From assembly GCA_041396585.1 (NCBI GenBank), contig JAWKYG010000017.1:1-64000 (forward strand): a stretch of DNA of 64,000 bases. Reading direction: 5' to 3'. Position numbers and translations under genes: made by a program. Each line of letters starts with the position of its first letter. The first letter of the stretch is position 1. This DNA is from JAUIAI01 sp041396585. Its GTDB lineage: Bacteria; Pseudomonadota; Gammaproteobacteria; Burkholderiales; Burkholderiaceae_E. Shown one piece after another: positions 51,745 through 60,825 of the stretch. The notes under the pieces are model-generated. The model worked only from the letters and a program-made list of their open reading frames with translations. It was not told the origin of the DNA and did no database searches.

Positions 51745-53520
51745 ATGACCGAACCCCGGCACTTCGACACCGACATCCTGATCGTGGGATCCGGCCCGAT
51801 GGGCGCGACCACCGCCCTGGCGCTGGCCACCTACGGCGTGCGCGCCCAGGTGGTGTCGCGCGCGAACTGGACCGCCGACACGCCGCGCGCCCACATCACC
51901 AATCAGCGCGCGATCGAGGTGCTGCGCGATCTGGGTGTCGAGCAGGAGGTGCGTCGTGAGGCCACGCCCTGGGAGTGGATGGGCGACACCTTGTTCACCA
52001 CCAGTCTGGCCGGGCCCGAGATCGCCCGGATACGCACCTGGGGAACGGGGGATGAGCGCATCGGCGACTACCTCCAGGCCAGCCCCTGTGGCCTGCTGGA
52101 TGTGCCGCAGAACCGCATGGAGCCGATCCTCGTCAAGAATGCGGCCGCACGCGGTGCGCGCTTTGCGTTCAACACCGAGTATCTGGGCCATGTCCAGGAG
52201 CAGGATGGCGTCACGGTGAGCCTTGCGGAGCGCGACAGCGGCCGCGAGTACACGATGCGCGCGCGCTATCTGGTGGGTGCCGACGGCGCTCGCTCGAAGG
52301 TGCTCGAAGACGCCGGGCTCGAGGTGCAAGGACACTTCGCGCGTGCCGGCACCGTCTATACCCTGTTCAATGCCGACCTCAGCCGCTACGTGGCCCATCG
52401 GCCCAGCATCCTGTACTGGATCGTGTCGCCCAATGCCGCCTTCGGCGAGATCGGCCTGGGTCTGCTGCGCGCGATCAAACCCTGGCATCAATGGATATCC
52501 GGCTGGGGCTACGACATGTCCAAGGGCGAGCCCGACATGTCGCCCGAAGAGGTCACGCGGCGCATCCGAATCCTGGTCGGTGACCCGGATCTCAAGATCG
52601 ACATCGACAACACCTCCACCTGGTATGTGAACCAGGCCTGGGCGCCGGTGTACTCGAAGGGCCGGGTGTTCTGTGGCGGCGATGCGGTGCATCGTCATCC
52701 GCCATCGAGCGGCCTGGGCTCGAACACCTGCATGGGCGATGCCTTCAACCTGGCCTGGAAGCTCGCCTTCGTGGTCCGTGGCTGGGCCGGCGCGGGTCTG
52801 CTGGATTCGTATAGTCTCGAACGCGCGCCGGTCGGTCAGCAGGTGGTGATGCGCGCCAATCAGTCGCGCCTGGACTATGCGCCGCTCAATGCCTGCTTTC
52901 GCGACCCGGACGCCGACAATCCGGTGGTGGCCGGCCTGCAGAAGCTGACGGCCCCCGATGCCGAGGGCGTGGCGCGCCGGACGGCGCTGGCCGATGCGCT
53001 GATGTTGAAGAACACCGAGTTCAATGCCGAGGGCGTCGAGCTGAATCAACGCTGCGAGTCGGGCGCCGTCATTCCCGATCCCGGCGCCGAGCCCGAACAA
53101 TGGCGGCGCGATCCGCAACTCTATGTGCAGGCCACCACCCGGCCGGGCGCGAAGATGCCGCACTGCTGGCTTGTCGGCCGCGATGGTCGCCGGGTATCCA
53201 CCCTGGATGTGGTCGGCCGGGGCAGCTTCTCACTGGTCACCGGCGTGGCCGGCACCGCCTGGGTGCGGGCGGCCGCGGCGCTCGATCTGCCCTGGCTGCG
53301 CACCGTGGTCATTGGCCAGGACGGCGCGCAGGACTACTACTACCACTGGCACCGGCTGCGCGAGATCGACGAGGCCGGTGCCCTGCTGGTTCGCCCCGAT
53401 GCGGTGGTGGCCTGGCGAAGCATGAGCGCCGCCGCGGACGCCGACGATGCACGGCGCCAGCTCGATACCGCACTGAGCCGGATTCTCGGGCGAGAGGTGA
53501 CCGCGCCGGTCGCGCCCTGA
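51745..53520 (+). CDS. FAD-dependent aromatic hydroxylase (TfdB/MhpA family), paralogue
   Basis: Class A flavoprotein monooxygenase of 591 residues. FAD motif IVGSGPMGATTALAL at about 12-26, DTPRAHITNQRAIEV, VGADGARSKV and GDAVHRHPPSSGLGSN. It shares these blocks and length with the hydroxylase at 11750..13507 and is clearly its paralogue, though the rest has diverged. A C-terminal thioredoxin-like domain follows. It lies downstream of the SDR in one operon and convergent with gntR at 53598. Substrate unknown. Confidence 0.88.
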   Translation: MTEPRHFDTDILIVGSGPMGATTALALATYGVRAQVVSRANWTADTPRAHITNQRAIEVLRDLGVEQEVRREATPWEWMGDTLFTTSLAGPEIARIRTWGTGDERIGDYLQASPCGLLDVPQNRMEPILVKNAAARGARFAFNTEYLGHVQEQDGVTVSLAERDSGREYTMRARYLVGADGARSKVLEDAGLEVQGHFARAGTVYTLFNADLSRYVAHRPSILYWIVSPNAAFGEIGLGLLRAIKPWHQWISGWGYDMSKGEPDMSPEEVTRRIRILVGDPDLKIDIDNTSTWYVNQAWAPVYSKGRVFCGGDAVHRHPPSSGLGSNTCMGDAFNLAWKLAFVVRGWAGAGLLDSYSLERAPVGQQVVMRANQSRLDYAPLNACFRDPDADNPVVAGLQKLTAPDAEGVARRTALADALMLKNTEFNAEGVELNQRCESGAVIPDPGAEPEQWRRDPQLYVQATTRPGAKMPHCWLVGRDGRRVSTLDVVGRGSFSLVTGVAGTAWVRAAAALDLPWLRTVVIGQDGAQDYYYHWHRLREIDEAGALLVRPDAVVAWRSMSAAADADDARRQLDTALSRILGREVTAPVAP

Positions 53521-53597
53521 GCGTTTGCCGACGGCCCGTCCGCACCGGCCCGGCGCGGACGCATGACATCGGTGCTGTCCGGCGGCTCGAGAAAGCC

Positions 53598-54284
53598 TCA
53601 GGATGGGCGCTGATGCAGCAGGTCCAGCACCGCGTCGCGCTTGTGGGTCAGGTGCTCGATCATCGGGCGCCGCAGCCCTTCGGCATCACGGGCGGCCAGC
53701 ATCGTGATCATCGTCTCGTGTTCCTCGACCGCGCGCGCCCACTTGCGTTCATCGAAGTTCGAACGAAAGCGCAGCGCCTGCAGCCGCGCATTGACCGTGC
53801 GGTAGAGCTCGCGCAAGACCGGATTGCGCGCCGCGGCATTGATGGCGTCATGGATCTGCGCATTGCGCCGGTAGTAGGCAGACAGATCCCGGCGCAGGTA
53901 GGCGGCCAGCATCTCGAAATGCAGCGCCCGCAACTCGGCCAGCTCGGTGTCGGTGATGCGCTGCGCGGCCAGCTCAGCGGATTGCGCCTCGAGGCCGGCG
54001 ATCACCTCGAAGGTATCGGCGATATCGTGCTCGCTGAAGCGCACCGCGAACGCGCCCCGGTTAGGCAGCAACTCGACCAGACCCTCGGCCGCGAGCGTGC
54101 GAATCGCCTCGCGCAAGGGCGTGCGCGACACCTGCAGCCGGGTGGATAACTCGCGTTCGTTCAGCTTCGCGCCGGGGGCGATCTCACCTTCGACGAGCAG
54201 CTGGCGCAGCCGCTGCGCGGCCTCCCGGTGCAAGACCTGGCGAGGCATGGTCGCCACCGGAGCCGGATCTTCGCTCGATTGCAT
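53598..54284 (-). CDS. GntR-family regulator, FadR/FCD subfamily
   Basis: A 228-residue regulator with an N-terminal winged HTH (about 15-80, ELSTRLQVSRTPLREAIRTLAAEGLVE) and an FCD ligand domain (about 90-215) with metal-binding His/Asp positions (HDAIN, EEHETM, EHL). ATG 54284 is used; codons further upstream lie in the operator region. It faces the aminotransferase operon across 92 bp with two matching half-palindromes. FCD regulators usually sense carboxylic acids and repress the adjacent operon. Confidence 0.9.
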   Translation of the reverse strand: MQSSEDPAPVATMPRQVLHREAAQRLRQLLVEGEIAPGAKLNERELSTRLQVSRTPLREAIRTLAAEGLVELLPNRGAFAVRFSEHDIADTFEVIAGLEAQSAELAAQRITDTELAELRALHFEMLAAYLRRDLSAYYRRNAQIHDAINAAARNPVLRELYRTVNARLQALRFRSNFDERKWARAVEEHETMITMLAARDAEGLRRPMIEHLTHKRDAVLDLLHQRPS

Positions 54285-54352
54285 ACAAACCCTGCCAAGC
54301 ACAAAGCCCATATTATGCGATCCGAAAATTGCGGAACGGGTTTTGTATGCGA
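54279..54352. promoter_or_regulatory. Pair of GntR/FCD-type operator sites
   Basis: TTGCATACAA (54279-54288) at the gntR start and, inverted, TTGTATGCGA (54343-54352) before the aminotransferase gene. Both match the FCD-type TTGTATACAA pattern at most positions. The arms GCATACAAA / TTTGTATGC are exact. Spacing of about 55 bp would allow looping or separate control of both genes. Confidence 0.55.
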
Positions 54353-54376
54353 AACTGACCGCCACTGGAGCGCACC

Positions 54377-55609
54377 ATGCTGAAACTCGACAATCATCCG
54401 AGCGGCCGTCACTTCCTGCAGATCCCCGGGCCGAGCCCGGTGCCCGATCGCATCCTGCGCGCCATGAGTCTGCCCACCATCGATCACCGCGGGCCCGAGT
54501 TCGGAGCGCTCGGTCTGGCCGTGCTCGAGCGTCTGAAGCAGGTGTTTCGCACCCGCCATCCGGTGGCGATCTACCCGGCCTCGGGCACCGGCGCCTGGGA
54601 GGCCGCGCTGGTCAACCTCTTTGGCCCGGGCGATCACCTGCTGATGGTCGAAACCGGCCACTTCGCCACGCTGTGGAAGAAGATGGCCGAGCGCCTCGGC
54701 CTCGCGCCCGAGTTCCTGGCGCTGCCCGGCACCTGTGAAGAGACCGGCCTGCCCATGGCCTGGCGTCATGGCGTGCCCGCCGAGCGCGTGGCCGAGCGGC
54801 TGCGCGCCGATACCGGCCATGCGATCAAGGCGGTCTGCGTGGTGCACAACGAAACCTCCACGGGCGCCACCAGCGACATCGCCGCCGTGCGCCGCGCGAT
54901 CGACGATGCCGGCCATCCGGCGCTGCTGCTGGTGGACACGATCTCGGGCCTGGCCAGCGCCGATTACCGCCACGACGACTGGGGGGTCGATGTCACGGTC
55001 AGTGGCTCACAAAAGGGCCTGATGCTGCCGCCGGGTATGAGCTTCAATGCGCTCTCGCCGCGCGCGCTCGAGGCCTCGGCATCGGCCACGCTGCCCAGAT
55101 CCTTCTGGGCCTGGGACGAGATCGTCGCGATGAACCGCAACGGTTACTTTCCGTACACGCCGAATACCAATCTGCTCTATGGCCTGCATGAATCGCTGGA
55201 CATGATTCTCGAGCAGGGGCTGGAGCGCATCTTCGCCCGTCATCAGCGCTGGGCCGAGGGCGTGCGCACGGCCGTTCGCGCCTGGGGTCTGCCGATTCAA
55301 TGCGCGGATCCGGCCGTCTACTCGCCGGTGCTCACCGGCGTGGTCACGCCCCCCGGGGTCGATGCCGATGCGCTGCGCGAGCTCATCCACCAGCGCTTCG
55401 ATCTGTCTCTGGGCACCGGCCTGGGCAGGATCAAGGGGCGCATGTATCGCATAGGCCACCTGGGCGACTGCAACGATCTCACGCTGATGGCCGCGCTCTC
55501 GGGCTGCGAGATGGGCATGCGGCTGGCCGGCATCCGTCTGGCCGACAGCGGTGTTGCGGCGGCCATGGATTATTTCGCCGCGCATCCGGCGGCCGAGTTC
55601 ACGTCGTAG
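54377..55609 (+). CDS. Class V aminotransferase (serine/alanine-glyoxylate type)
   Basis: PLP enzyme of 410 residues. FLQIPGPSPVPDRILRAM is the family N-terminus; IYPASGTGAWEAAL binds PLP phosphate; VHNETSTGATSDI, LLVDTISGLAS (PLP-stacking Asp) and SGSQKGLMLPPG with the PLP Lys213 are all present. Members use glyoxylate or pyruvate as acceptor with serine, alanine, ureidoglycine or aminophosphonate donors. It is the first gene of the TRAP operon under GntR, so it likely acts on the imported amine or keto acid. Exact substrate not deducible. Confidence 0.88.
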   Translation: MLKLDNHPSGRHFLQIPGPSPVPDRILRAMSLPTIDHRGPEFGALGLAVLERLKQVFRTRHPVAIYPASGTGAWEAALVNLFGPGDHLLMVETGHFATLWKKMAERLGLAPEFLALPGTCEETGLPMAWRHGVPAERVAERLRADTGHAIKAVCVVHNETSTGATSDIAAVRRAIDDAGHPALLLVDTISGLASADYRHDDWGVDVTVSGSQKGLMLPPGMSFNALSPRALEASASATLPRSFWAWDEIVAMNRNGYFPYTPNTNLLYGLHESLDMILEQGLERIFARHQRWAEGVRTAVRAWGLPIQCADPAVYSPVLTGVVTPPGVDADALRELIHQRFDLSLGTGLGRIKGRMYRIGHLGDCNDLTLMAALSGCEMGMRLAGIRLADSGVAAAMDYFAAHPAAEFTS

Positions 55610-55661
55610 CACGCTGGTGGCGGGTCAGCACCAGAGAACAACCAAGACCAGGAGAGAGACC

Positions 55662-56663
55662 ATGAACCCCATCAGAACAAGACTCGCCGCGTTGCCGGCG
55701 ATCGCACTGGCCGCCGGCCTGTGGGCCGCGGCCGCACCTGCCGCCGCCCAGACCGAGCTCAAGTTCGGCCATGTCGGCGGGCCCGGCTCCCTGTTCGAGC
55801 TTTCCGCCAATGAATTCGCGCGTCGCGCCAACGAGAAGCTCGGCGACAAAGCCAAGGTCGTGGTGTTCGGCTCCAGCCAGCTCGGCGGCGACCGCGATCT
55901 GCTGCAGAAGCTGCGTCTGGGCACCGTGCACTTCGCCCTGCCCTCGAGCGTGATGTCCAGCGAGGTGGATGCCTTCGGCCTGTTCGAGATGCCCTACCTG
56001 GTGAAGAACCGCGCGCACATGCAGAAGATCGAGAAAGAGATCGTCTGGCCGGCGCTCGCGCCGCTGGCCGAGGCCAAGGGCTACAAGCTGCTGGCGGTCT
56101 GGGAGAACGGGTTTCGCAACATCACCAACAATGCCAAGCCGATCGTCAAACCCGAAGACCTCGCCGGGCTCAAGCTGCGCACCCCCAAGAGCAAATGGCG
56201 GGTGAAGATGTTCCAGGCCTACGGCGCGAACCCCAGCCCGATGGCCTTCTCCGAGGTGTTCGTGGCGCTGCAGACCGGTGTGATGGACGGCCAGGAGAAT
56301 CCGCTCACGCAGATCTATTCGGCCAAGTTCCAGGAGGTGCAGAAGTACCTGTCCATGACCGGCCACGTGTACACGCCCGCCTATATCGCCACCGGGGCGC
56401 GCAGTTTCGCCAAGCTGCCCGAAGATGTGCAGAAGGCGCTGGGCGATGCCGCGCGCGAAACGCAGGCCTATGTCTATGAGCAGGCGGTCAGGCTCGAGGG
56501 CGAACTGCTGGACAAGATCAAGGCCGCCGGCGTGCAGGTGAACGATGCCGACAAGGACGCCTTCATCGCGGCCAGCAAGGCCGTCTATGACGAATTCGGC
56601 AGCGAGGTGGCCAATGGCGCCAAGCTGATCGATACCGCGATCTCGCTCGGCAAGGGCATGTAA
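55662..56663 (+). CDS. TRAP transporter substrate-binding protein (DctP-like)
   Basis: Periplasmic protein of 333 residues with a Sec signal (about 1-30, ending APAAAQ). The family binding region is LAGLKLRTPKSKWRVKMFQ with the carboxylate-binding Arg; PSPMAFSEVFVALQTGVMDGQENP follows. GGAGAGAGAC precedes ATG 55662. Together with the two permeases downstream it forms a second TRAP importer, distinct in sequence from that at 31.4-34.3 kb. Carboxylate-type substrate inferred. Confidence 0.93.
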   Translation: MNPIRTRLAALPAIALAAGLWAAAAPAAAQTELKFGHVGGPGSLFELSANEFARRANEKLGDKAKVVVFGSSQLGGDRDLLQKLRLGTVHFALPSSVMSSEVDAFGLFEMPYLVKNRAHMQKIEKEIVWPALAPLAEAKGYKLLAVWENGFRNITNNAKPIVKPEDLAGLKLRTPKSKWRVKMFQAYGANPSPMAFSEVFVALQTGVMDGQENPLTQIYSAKFQEVQKYLSMTGHVYTPAYIATGARSFAKLPEDVQKALGDAARETQAYVYEQAVRLEGELLDKIKAAGVQVNDADKDAFIAASKAVYDEFGSEVANGAKLIDTAISLGKGM

Positions 56664-56676
56664 ACCGATAGGCCCG

Positions 56677-56741
56677 ATCATGAGACCGCTCGCGAACACG
56701 CCCGCCACTCACCGCCCTGCCCAGTCGCGGCGGCTCATGAT
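56677..56741 (+). other. Inverted repeat after dctP
   Basis: Perfect arms ATCATGAG / CTCATGAT, with CCGC / GCGG just inside, enclose a long loop. No T-run. It lies between the binding-protein stop and the small permease start. Confidence 0.45.
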
Positions 56742-56768
56742 TCATTCAGGCCAAGGCCGGAGTCACGC

Positions 56769-57305
56769 GTGATCGCGACGCTTCGCCGCGCCTTCGATCG
56801 CGCGCTGACCTTCTTCGTCGTGGTTCTGCTCGCCGGCCTGGCTGTGCTGATTCTGTATGCCGTGGCCTGCCGCAAGCTCGGCGTGTCGCTGGTCTGGTAT
56901 GACGAAATTGCCTCGATCATGCTCGCCTGGCTCACCTACTACGGCGCCGCGCTGGCCGCGCTCAAGCGCGCGCACATCGGCTTTCCGGGGCTGATCAACA
57001 AGATGCGGCCCGACCTGCGGGTGCCGGTGGTGATTCTCGGCGAGCTCTGTGTCATCGGCTTTTTCGGTCTGCTCGCATGGTACGGCTATCAGGTGCTGGT
57101 GATTCTCCAAGGTGACACGATCGCAAGCCTGTCGTGGGTGCCCACGCGACTCACCCAGTCCGTCATTCCAATCGGCAGCACACTGTTCATCGTGGCCCAG
57201 CTGCTGAGCCTGCCTGAGGTGTTGCGCCAGGCGCGCGCCGAGGGCATCGTTGATCATGAACTCGAGCCCGCGCACAGCGCGGCGCGCGAGCTTCCGCAGG
57301 CCTAG
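56769..57305 (+). CDS. TRAP transporter small permease (DctQ-like)
   Basis: A 178-residue membrane protein with four hydrophobic segments. The DctQ pattern VWYDEIASIMLAWLTYYGAALA, then KRAHIGFPGL, is present. GTG 56769 is the best start: the membrane helix follows directly after MIATLRRAFDRA. The next gene starts 70 bp downstream. Forms the membrane subunit complex with DctM. Confidence 0.88.
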   Translation: MIATLRRAFDRALTFFVVVLLAGLAVLILYAVACRKLGVSLVWYDEIASIMLAWLTYYGAALAALKRAHIGFPGLINKMRPDLRVPVVILGELCVIGFFGLLAWYGYQVLVILQGDTIASLSWVPTRLTQSVIPIGSTLFIVAQLLSLPEVLRQARAEGIVDHELEPAHSAARELPQA

Positions 57306-57375
57306 CGATGACGCGCATCGGTATCTGCGATAGCGCGACCGTGTCGCGCGCTCACCCCATGGCGGAGCCCCAGCG

Positions 57376-58659
57376 ATGATGGTCGCCCTGATGTTCGTTG
57401 GCCTGGTCGCCCTGATTCTGCTCAATGTGCCGATCGCAATCTCGCTGGGCATCGTCGCCATGGGCGCCATGGTCTATCGCGAGGGCCTCGATTCGTTGCT
57501 GAACTCCGCCATCGTGATGTTCAGCGGCGCCACCAGCTTCCCGCTGCTGGCGATTCCGCTGTTCATCCTGGCCGGCGCGATCATGAACACCTCGGGCCTG
57601 TCGCGCCGCCTGATCGCGTTCGCCTCCGCCCTGCTCGGCTTCATTCGTGGCGGGCTGTCGATGATCACGATCGGCACCTCGATGTTCTTTGCCGAGATAT
57701 CCGGCTCGGCGGTGGCCGACGTCGCCGCGATGGGCTCGATCCTGATCCCGGCAATGAAAAAGAAGGGCTATCCGAAGGAATTCGCCGCCGCGGTGATGTC
57801 ATCCTCGGCCACGCTCGCTGTGATCATTCCGCCCTCGATCCCGATGATCCTCTATGCGGTGATGGCCGACGCCTCGGTGGTGCAGATCTTCGTGGCCGGC
57901 ATCGTGCCCGGCGTGCTCGCCGGGCTCGGCCTGATGGTCATCTCCTACGGCTATGCGCGCCGCTACAACTGGCCGGTCGAAGAGGCCTTCCAGTGGCAGC
58001 GCGTGAAGAGCACGTTCAAGGATGCGGCCTGGGCCTTCCTGCTGCCCATGATCATCCTCGGCGGGATCTTCGGCGGCATCGTCACCGCCACCGAGGGGGC
58101 GGCACTCGCGGTGCTGGCCGCGCTCGTGATCGGCGGCGTGATCTATCGGGAACTGAACTGGCGCCATCTGTACACCGCGATGGTCGAAGGCGCGGTGCAG
58201 ACCGCGATCGTCATGCTGCTGGTGGCCAGCTCCGCGCTAATCGGTCACTTCCTCACCGAGCAGCAGCTGCCGCAAGAGCTGGCGCGCTGGCTGTCCGGCA
58301 TCACCAGCAACCGCTATGCGGTACTGGCGATGCTCAATGTCTTCTTCCTGCTGATCGGGCTGTTCCTGCACTCGGCCGCGGCCATCATCCTGGTGGTGCC
58401 GATCGTGATGCCGCTGGTCAAGCAGGTGGGCATCGATCCGGTGCACTTCGGGCTGATCGTCACCCTGAACCTGGGCATCGGCCAGCAGACGCCGCCGGTG
58501 GCCAGCGTGCTCATGGCCTCCTGCTCGATCGCCAAGGCGGACATGTGGCGGGTCACCCGGGTGAACCTGCCCTTCATCGCGGTGCTGGTGGTCACATTGC
58601 TGGTCGTCACCTATATCCCGGCCGTGCCCATGGCACTGGTGGATTTCTTCTACAAATGA
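57376..58659 (+). CDS. TRAP transporter large permease (DctM-like)
   Basis: A 427-residue permease with about twelve hydrophobic segments. PLLAIPLFILAGAIMNTSGLS, FFAEISGSAVADVAAMGSI and VIIPPSIPMILYAV are DctM landmarks. It completes the second TRAP importer. The stop overlaps an in-frame ATG of the GST gene. Confidence 0.93.
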   Translation: MMVALMFVGLVALILLNVPIAISLGIVAMGAMVYREGLDSLLNSAIVMFSGATSFPLLAIPLFILAGAIMNTSGLSRRLIAFASALLGFIRGGLSMITIGTSMFFAEISGSAVADVAAMGSILIPAMKKKGYPKEFAAAVMSSSATLAVIIPPSIPMILYAVMADASVVQIFVAGIVPGVLAGLGLMVISYGYARRYNWPVEEAFQWQRVKSTFKDAAWAFLLPMIILGGIFGGIVTATEGAALAVLAALVIGGVIYRELNWRHLYTAMVEGAVQTAIVMLLVASSALIGHFLTEQQLPQELARWLSGITSNRYAVLAMLNVFFLLIGLFLHSAAAIILVVPIVMPLVKQVGIDPVHFGLIVTLNLGIGQQTPPVASVLMASCSIAKADMWRVTRVNLPFIAVLVVTLLVVTYIPAVPMALVDFFYK

Positions 58660-58667
58660 GGTTTGCC

Positions 58668-59294
58668 ATGATCGTCGTCCATCACCTGAATGACTCCCGC
58701 TCGCAGCGCGTGCTTTGGCTGCTCGAAGAACTCGGGCTGCCCTACGAGATCGCCCACTATCAGCGCGATGCGCAGACCCGGCTCGCGCCGCCCGAGCTGC
58801 GCGACGTGCATCCGCTGGGCAAGTCGCCGGTGGTCACCGACGACGGCCGGGTGATCGCCGAATCCGGCGCGATCATCGAAACCCTGATCCGGCGCCACGG
58901 TGGCGGCCGACTGCAACCCGAGGCGTCCACGGCCGCGTATGACGACTATGTGCACTGGCTGCACTATGCCGAGGGCTCGGCCATGCTGCCGCTGATGCTG
59001 AACCTGTATGTCTCGCGCCTGGGCGAGGCCGGCGCGCCGCTCGCGCCGCGCATCGAGAGCGAGATCGCCAATCACCTCGGCTATGTGAACCAGGCGCTGG
59101 CCGGCAAGCCCTGGCTGCTCGGAGACAGCTTCAGCGGCGCCGATGTGCAGATGAGCTTCGTCGGCGAGATCGCCGGCGCCTATGGCAAGCGCCAGGCCTA
59201 CGAGCACCTGGATGCCTGGGTGAAGCGCTTTCAGGCGCGGCCGGCCTATCAGGCGGCGCTGGCGCGCGGCGGTGCCTACCGTTTCGCGGACTGA
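58668..59294 (+). CDS. Glutathione S-transferase family protein
   Basis: A 208-residue GST with N-terminal thioredoxin-like domain (about 1-76: HHLNDSRSQRVLWLLEELGLPY, cis-Pro in LGKSPVV, ESGAI) and C-terminal helical domain. Arg/Ser at the active-site position (NDSRSQR) is like bacterial beta/theta-type members. ATG 58668 has GAGG 6 nt upstream; ATG 58656, overlapping the dctM stop, is the alternative. It closes the GntR-aminotransferase-TRAP operon. Its 3' end overlaps yaiI by 19 nt. Whether it detoxifies or isomerises is not known; similarity to maleylacetoacetate isomerase is not strong. Confidence 0.87.
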   Translation: MIVVHHLNDSRSQRVLWLLEELGLPYEIAHYQRDAQTRLAPPELRDVHPLGKSPVVTDDGRVIAESGAIIETLIRRHGGGRLQPEASTAAYDDYVHWLHYAEGSAMLPLMLNLYVSRLGEAGAPLAPRIESEIANHLGYVNQALAGKPWLLGDSFSGADVQMSFVGEIAGAYGKRQAYEHLDAWVKRFQARPAYQAALARGGAYRFAD

Positions 59295-59740
59295 TCGCCG
59301 GCGCGCACCAGCCACTTGTCCAGCTCGTTGGCGAACAGCTGCCGGTCGCGCTGGTTCAGCGCGGGCGGCCCGCCGGTATCCACGCCGCTGGAGCGCAGGC
59401 TGTCCATGAAGTTACGCATGCTCAGGATCGATTCGATGTTGGCGGCGCTATAGAGCTCGCCGCGCGGGCTCAGGGCCATCCCGCCCTTGCCGATGACATC
59501 GGCGGCCAGCGGAATATCGGCCGTGATCACCAGATCGCCCCCTGCCATGCGCTGCACGATCTCATGATCGGCAACATCGAAGCCCCGCGGCACCTGCAGA
59601 AAGCGGATATTCGGCGAGCGCGGCACCTGCATGAACTGGTTGGCCACCAGCGTGATCAGCACCCCGCGACGGCTCGCCGCGCGAAAAAGAATGTCCTTGA
59701 TGACGGCCGGGCAGGCGTCGGCGTCGACCCAGATGGGCAT
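59276..59740 (-). CDS. YaiI/YqxD family protein (DUF188)
   Basis: A 154-residue conserved protein with PIN-like fold. IWVDADACPAVIKDIL at the start (acidic cluster), VITADIPLAADVIGKGGMALSPRGELYS in the middle. Predicted nuclease-like; no function shown. GGGAAG precedes ATG 59740. Convergent with the GST gene and overlapping it by 19 nt at the 3' ends. Confidence 0.9.
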   Translation of the reverse strand: MPIWVDADACPAVIKDILFRAASRRGVLITLVANQFMQVPRSPNIRFLQVPRGFDVADHEIVQRMAGGDLVITADIPLAADVIGKGGMALSPRGELYSAANIESILSMRNFMDSLRSSGVDTGGPPALNQRDRQLFANELDKWLVRAGDQSAKR

Positions 59741-60173
59741 GAAGACTTCCCTGTGAGGTTCGTGAAACGCAGATATTGCCGCGATATGGCGAGAGCCACA
59801 CAGCATTGTGCGGATGATGGCCTTGTCCCTCAGGGCGCCGGCTGACACGCAGCCGCCTCCAAGGGGCTTTCGCGGCGGTTTTCGTGCCATCACCTCTCAT
59901 CAGAGCCGAATTTGTGCCAGGACCGACCGCGAGGTCCTGATCCGCTCATCCAGCGGGGCCCGGGCGGCAGGAGGCGGGCCCCGGTCAGCAGGGGGCGGCA
60001 CCCGCACCTGCCGGGGCACGGACCGATATCACGCCGGCCGGGCATGCGTGCATGCCACAGATCACGCCAAGGAATCCGCCACTTGCGGCTGACTTGCGCG
60101 ATGATGATGGTTCAATGGCCATCATGATGATTCGTTCCGCCGCCCCGATCCAGCCCGCCTCGCAGGGTGAGAC
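59741..60173. other. 433-bp divergent intergenic region
   Basis: No supported gene. It contains a short inverted repeat (ATGATGG, 8-nt spacer, CCATCAT, 60104..60125) near the start of the next gene, and a weak GC hairpin with TTTT near 59850-59885. The open frame at 59808..60092 is compositionally poor (Arg/Gly/Ala-rich) and not believed. Confidence 0.5.
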
Positions 60174-60809
60174 ATGAGCTGGCTGCCCGTCGCCGGAGCC
60201 GCCCTGGCCCTGCTCGGCCTGGCCCTGGTGCTGGCCGGTCTGCGCGCAATCCGGCGCACGCAGTATCTGCGCTTCACCTATCGCACCCTGGTGGGCCTGC
60301 TGTTGATCGCGCTCGGTGCGCTGGCCGGTGCCATCGCGGTCGGGGTGAAGAACTACCAGGCGCTCACCCATGAAGAACCCGCCGCGCGCATCACCGTCAA
60401 GCCCCTCGGCCCGCAACGATTCGAGGCCGACATCGTGTTCGCCGATGGCCGCACCGCCAGCTACGAGCTCACCGGCGACGAGATCTATGTCGATGCCCAC
60501 ATTCTGAAGTTCAAGCCGCTGGGCAATGCGCTGGGCCTGCACACGCTCTGGGAACTCGACCGGGTCACGGGCCGCTACCGGGACATCGAGCAGGAACGGC
60601 GCGATACCCGCACCGTTCATTCGCTGGCGCCCGATCGAACCGTGGATTTGTTCGAACTGCGCAAGCGCTTCAAGGGCTTCGGCCCCCTGTTCGACGCCGA
60701 ATACGGCTCGGCCACCTTCGTGCCGGCGGCCGAACCCGCGATCTTCGATGTCACGGTGTCGACCACCGGGCTCCTGATTCGGCGTGTGGAGCAGGCGACC
60801 ACGCGCTGA
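60174..60809 (+). CDS. Conserved hypothetical membrane protein, 211 aa
   Basis: Two N-terminal membrane helices (about 5-25 and 38-60) followed by a soluble domain (70-211) rich in beta-strand-like sequence (ITVKPLGPQRFEADIVFADG). Homologous proteins are often labelled cation/multidrug efflux pump without evidence; there is no transporter architecture here. AGGGTGAG precedes ATG 60174. Convergent with carbonic anhydrase. Function unknown. Confidence 0.75.
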   Translation: MSWLPVAGAALALLGLALVLAGLRAIRRTQYLRFTYRTLVGLLLIALGALAGAIAVGVKNYQALTHEEPAARITVKPLGPQRFEADIVFADGRTASYELTGDEIYVDAHILKFKPLGNALGLHTLWELDRVTGRYRDIEQERRDTRTVHSLAPDRTVDLFELRKRFKGFGPLFDAEYGSATFVPAAEPAIFDVTVSTTGLLIRRVEQATTR

Positions 60810-60825
60810 AACCGGCGCAGACCGA

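Noticed and set aside
58668..59294. Maleylacetoacetate isomerase completing the homogentisate pathway
   Set aside because: Sequence lacks clear zeta-class features and the gene sits in an unrelated operon.
59808..60092. Small gene between yaiI and the membrane protein
   Set aside because: Arg/Gly/Ala-rich composition, no ribosome site, no recognised fold.
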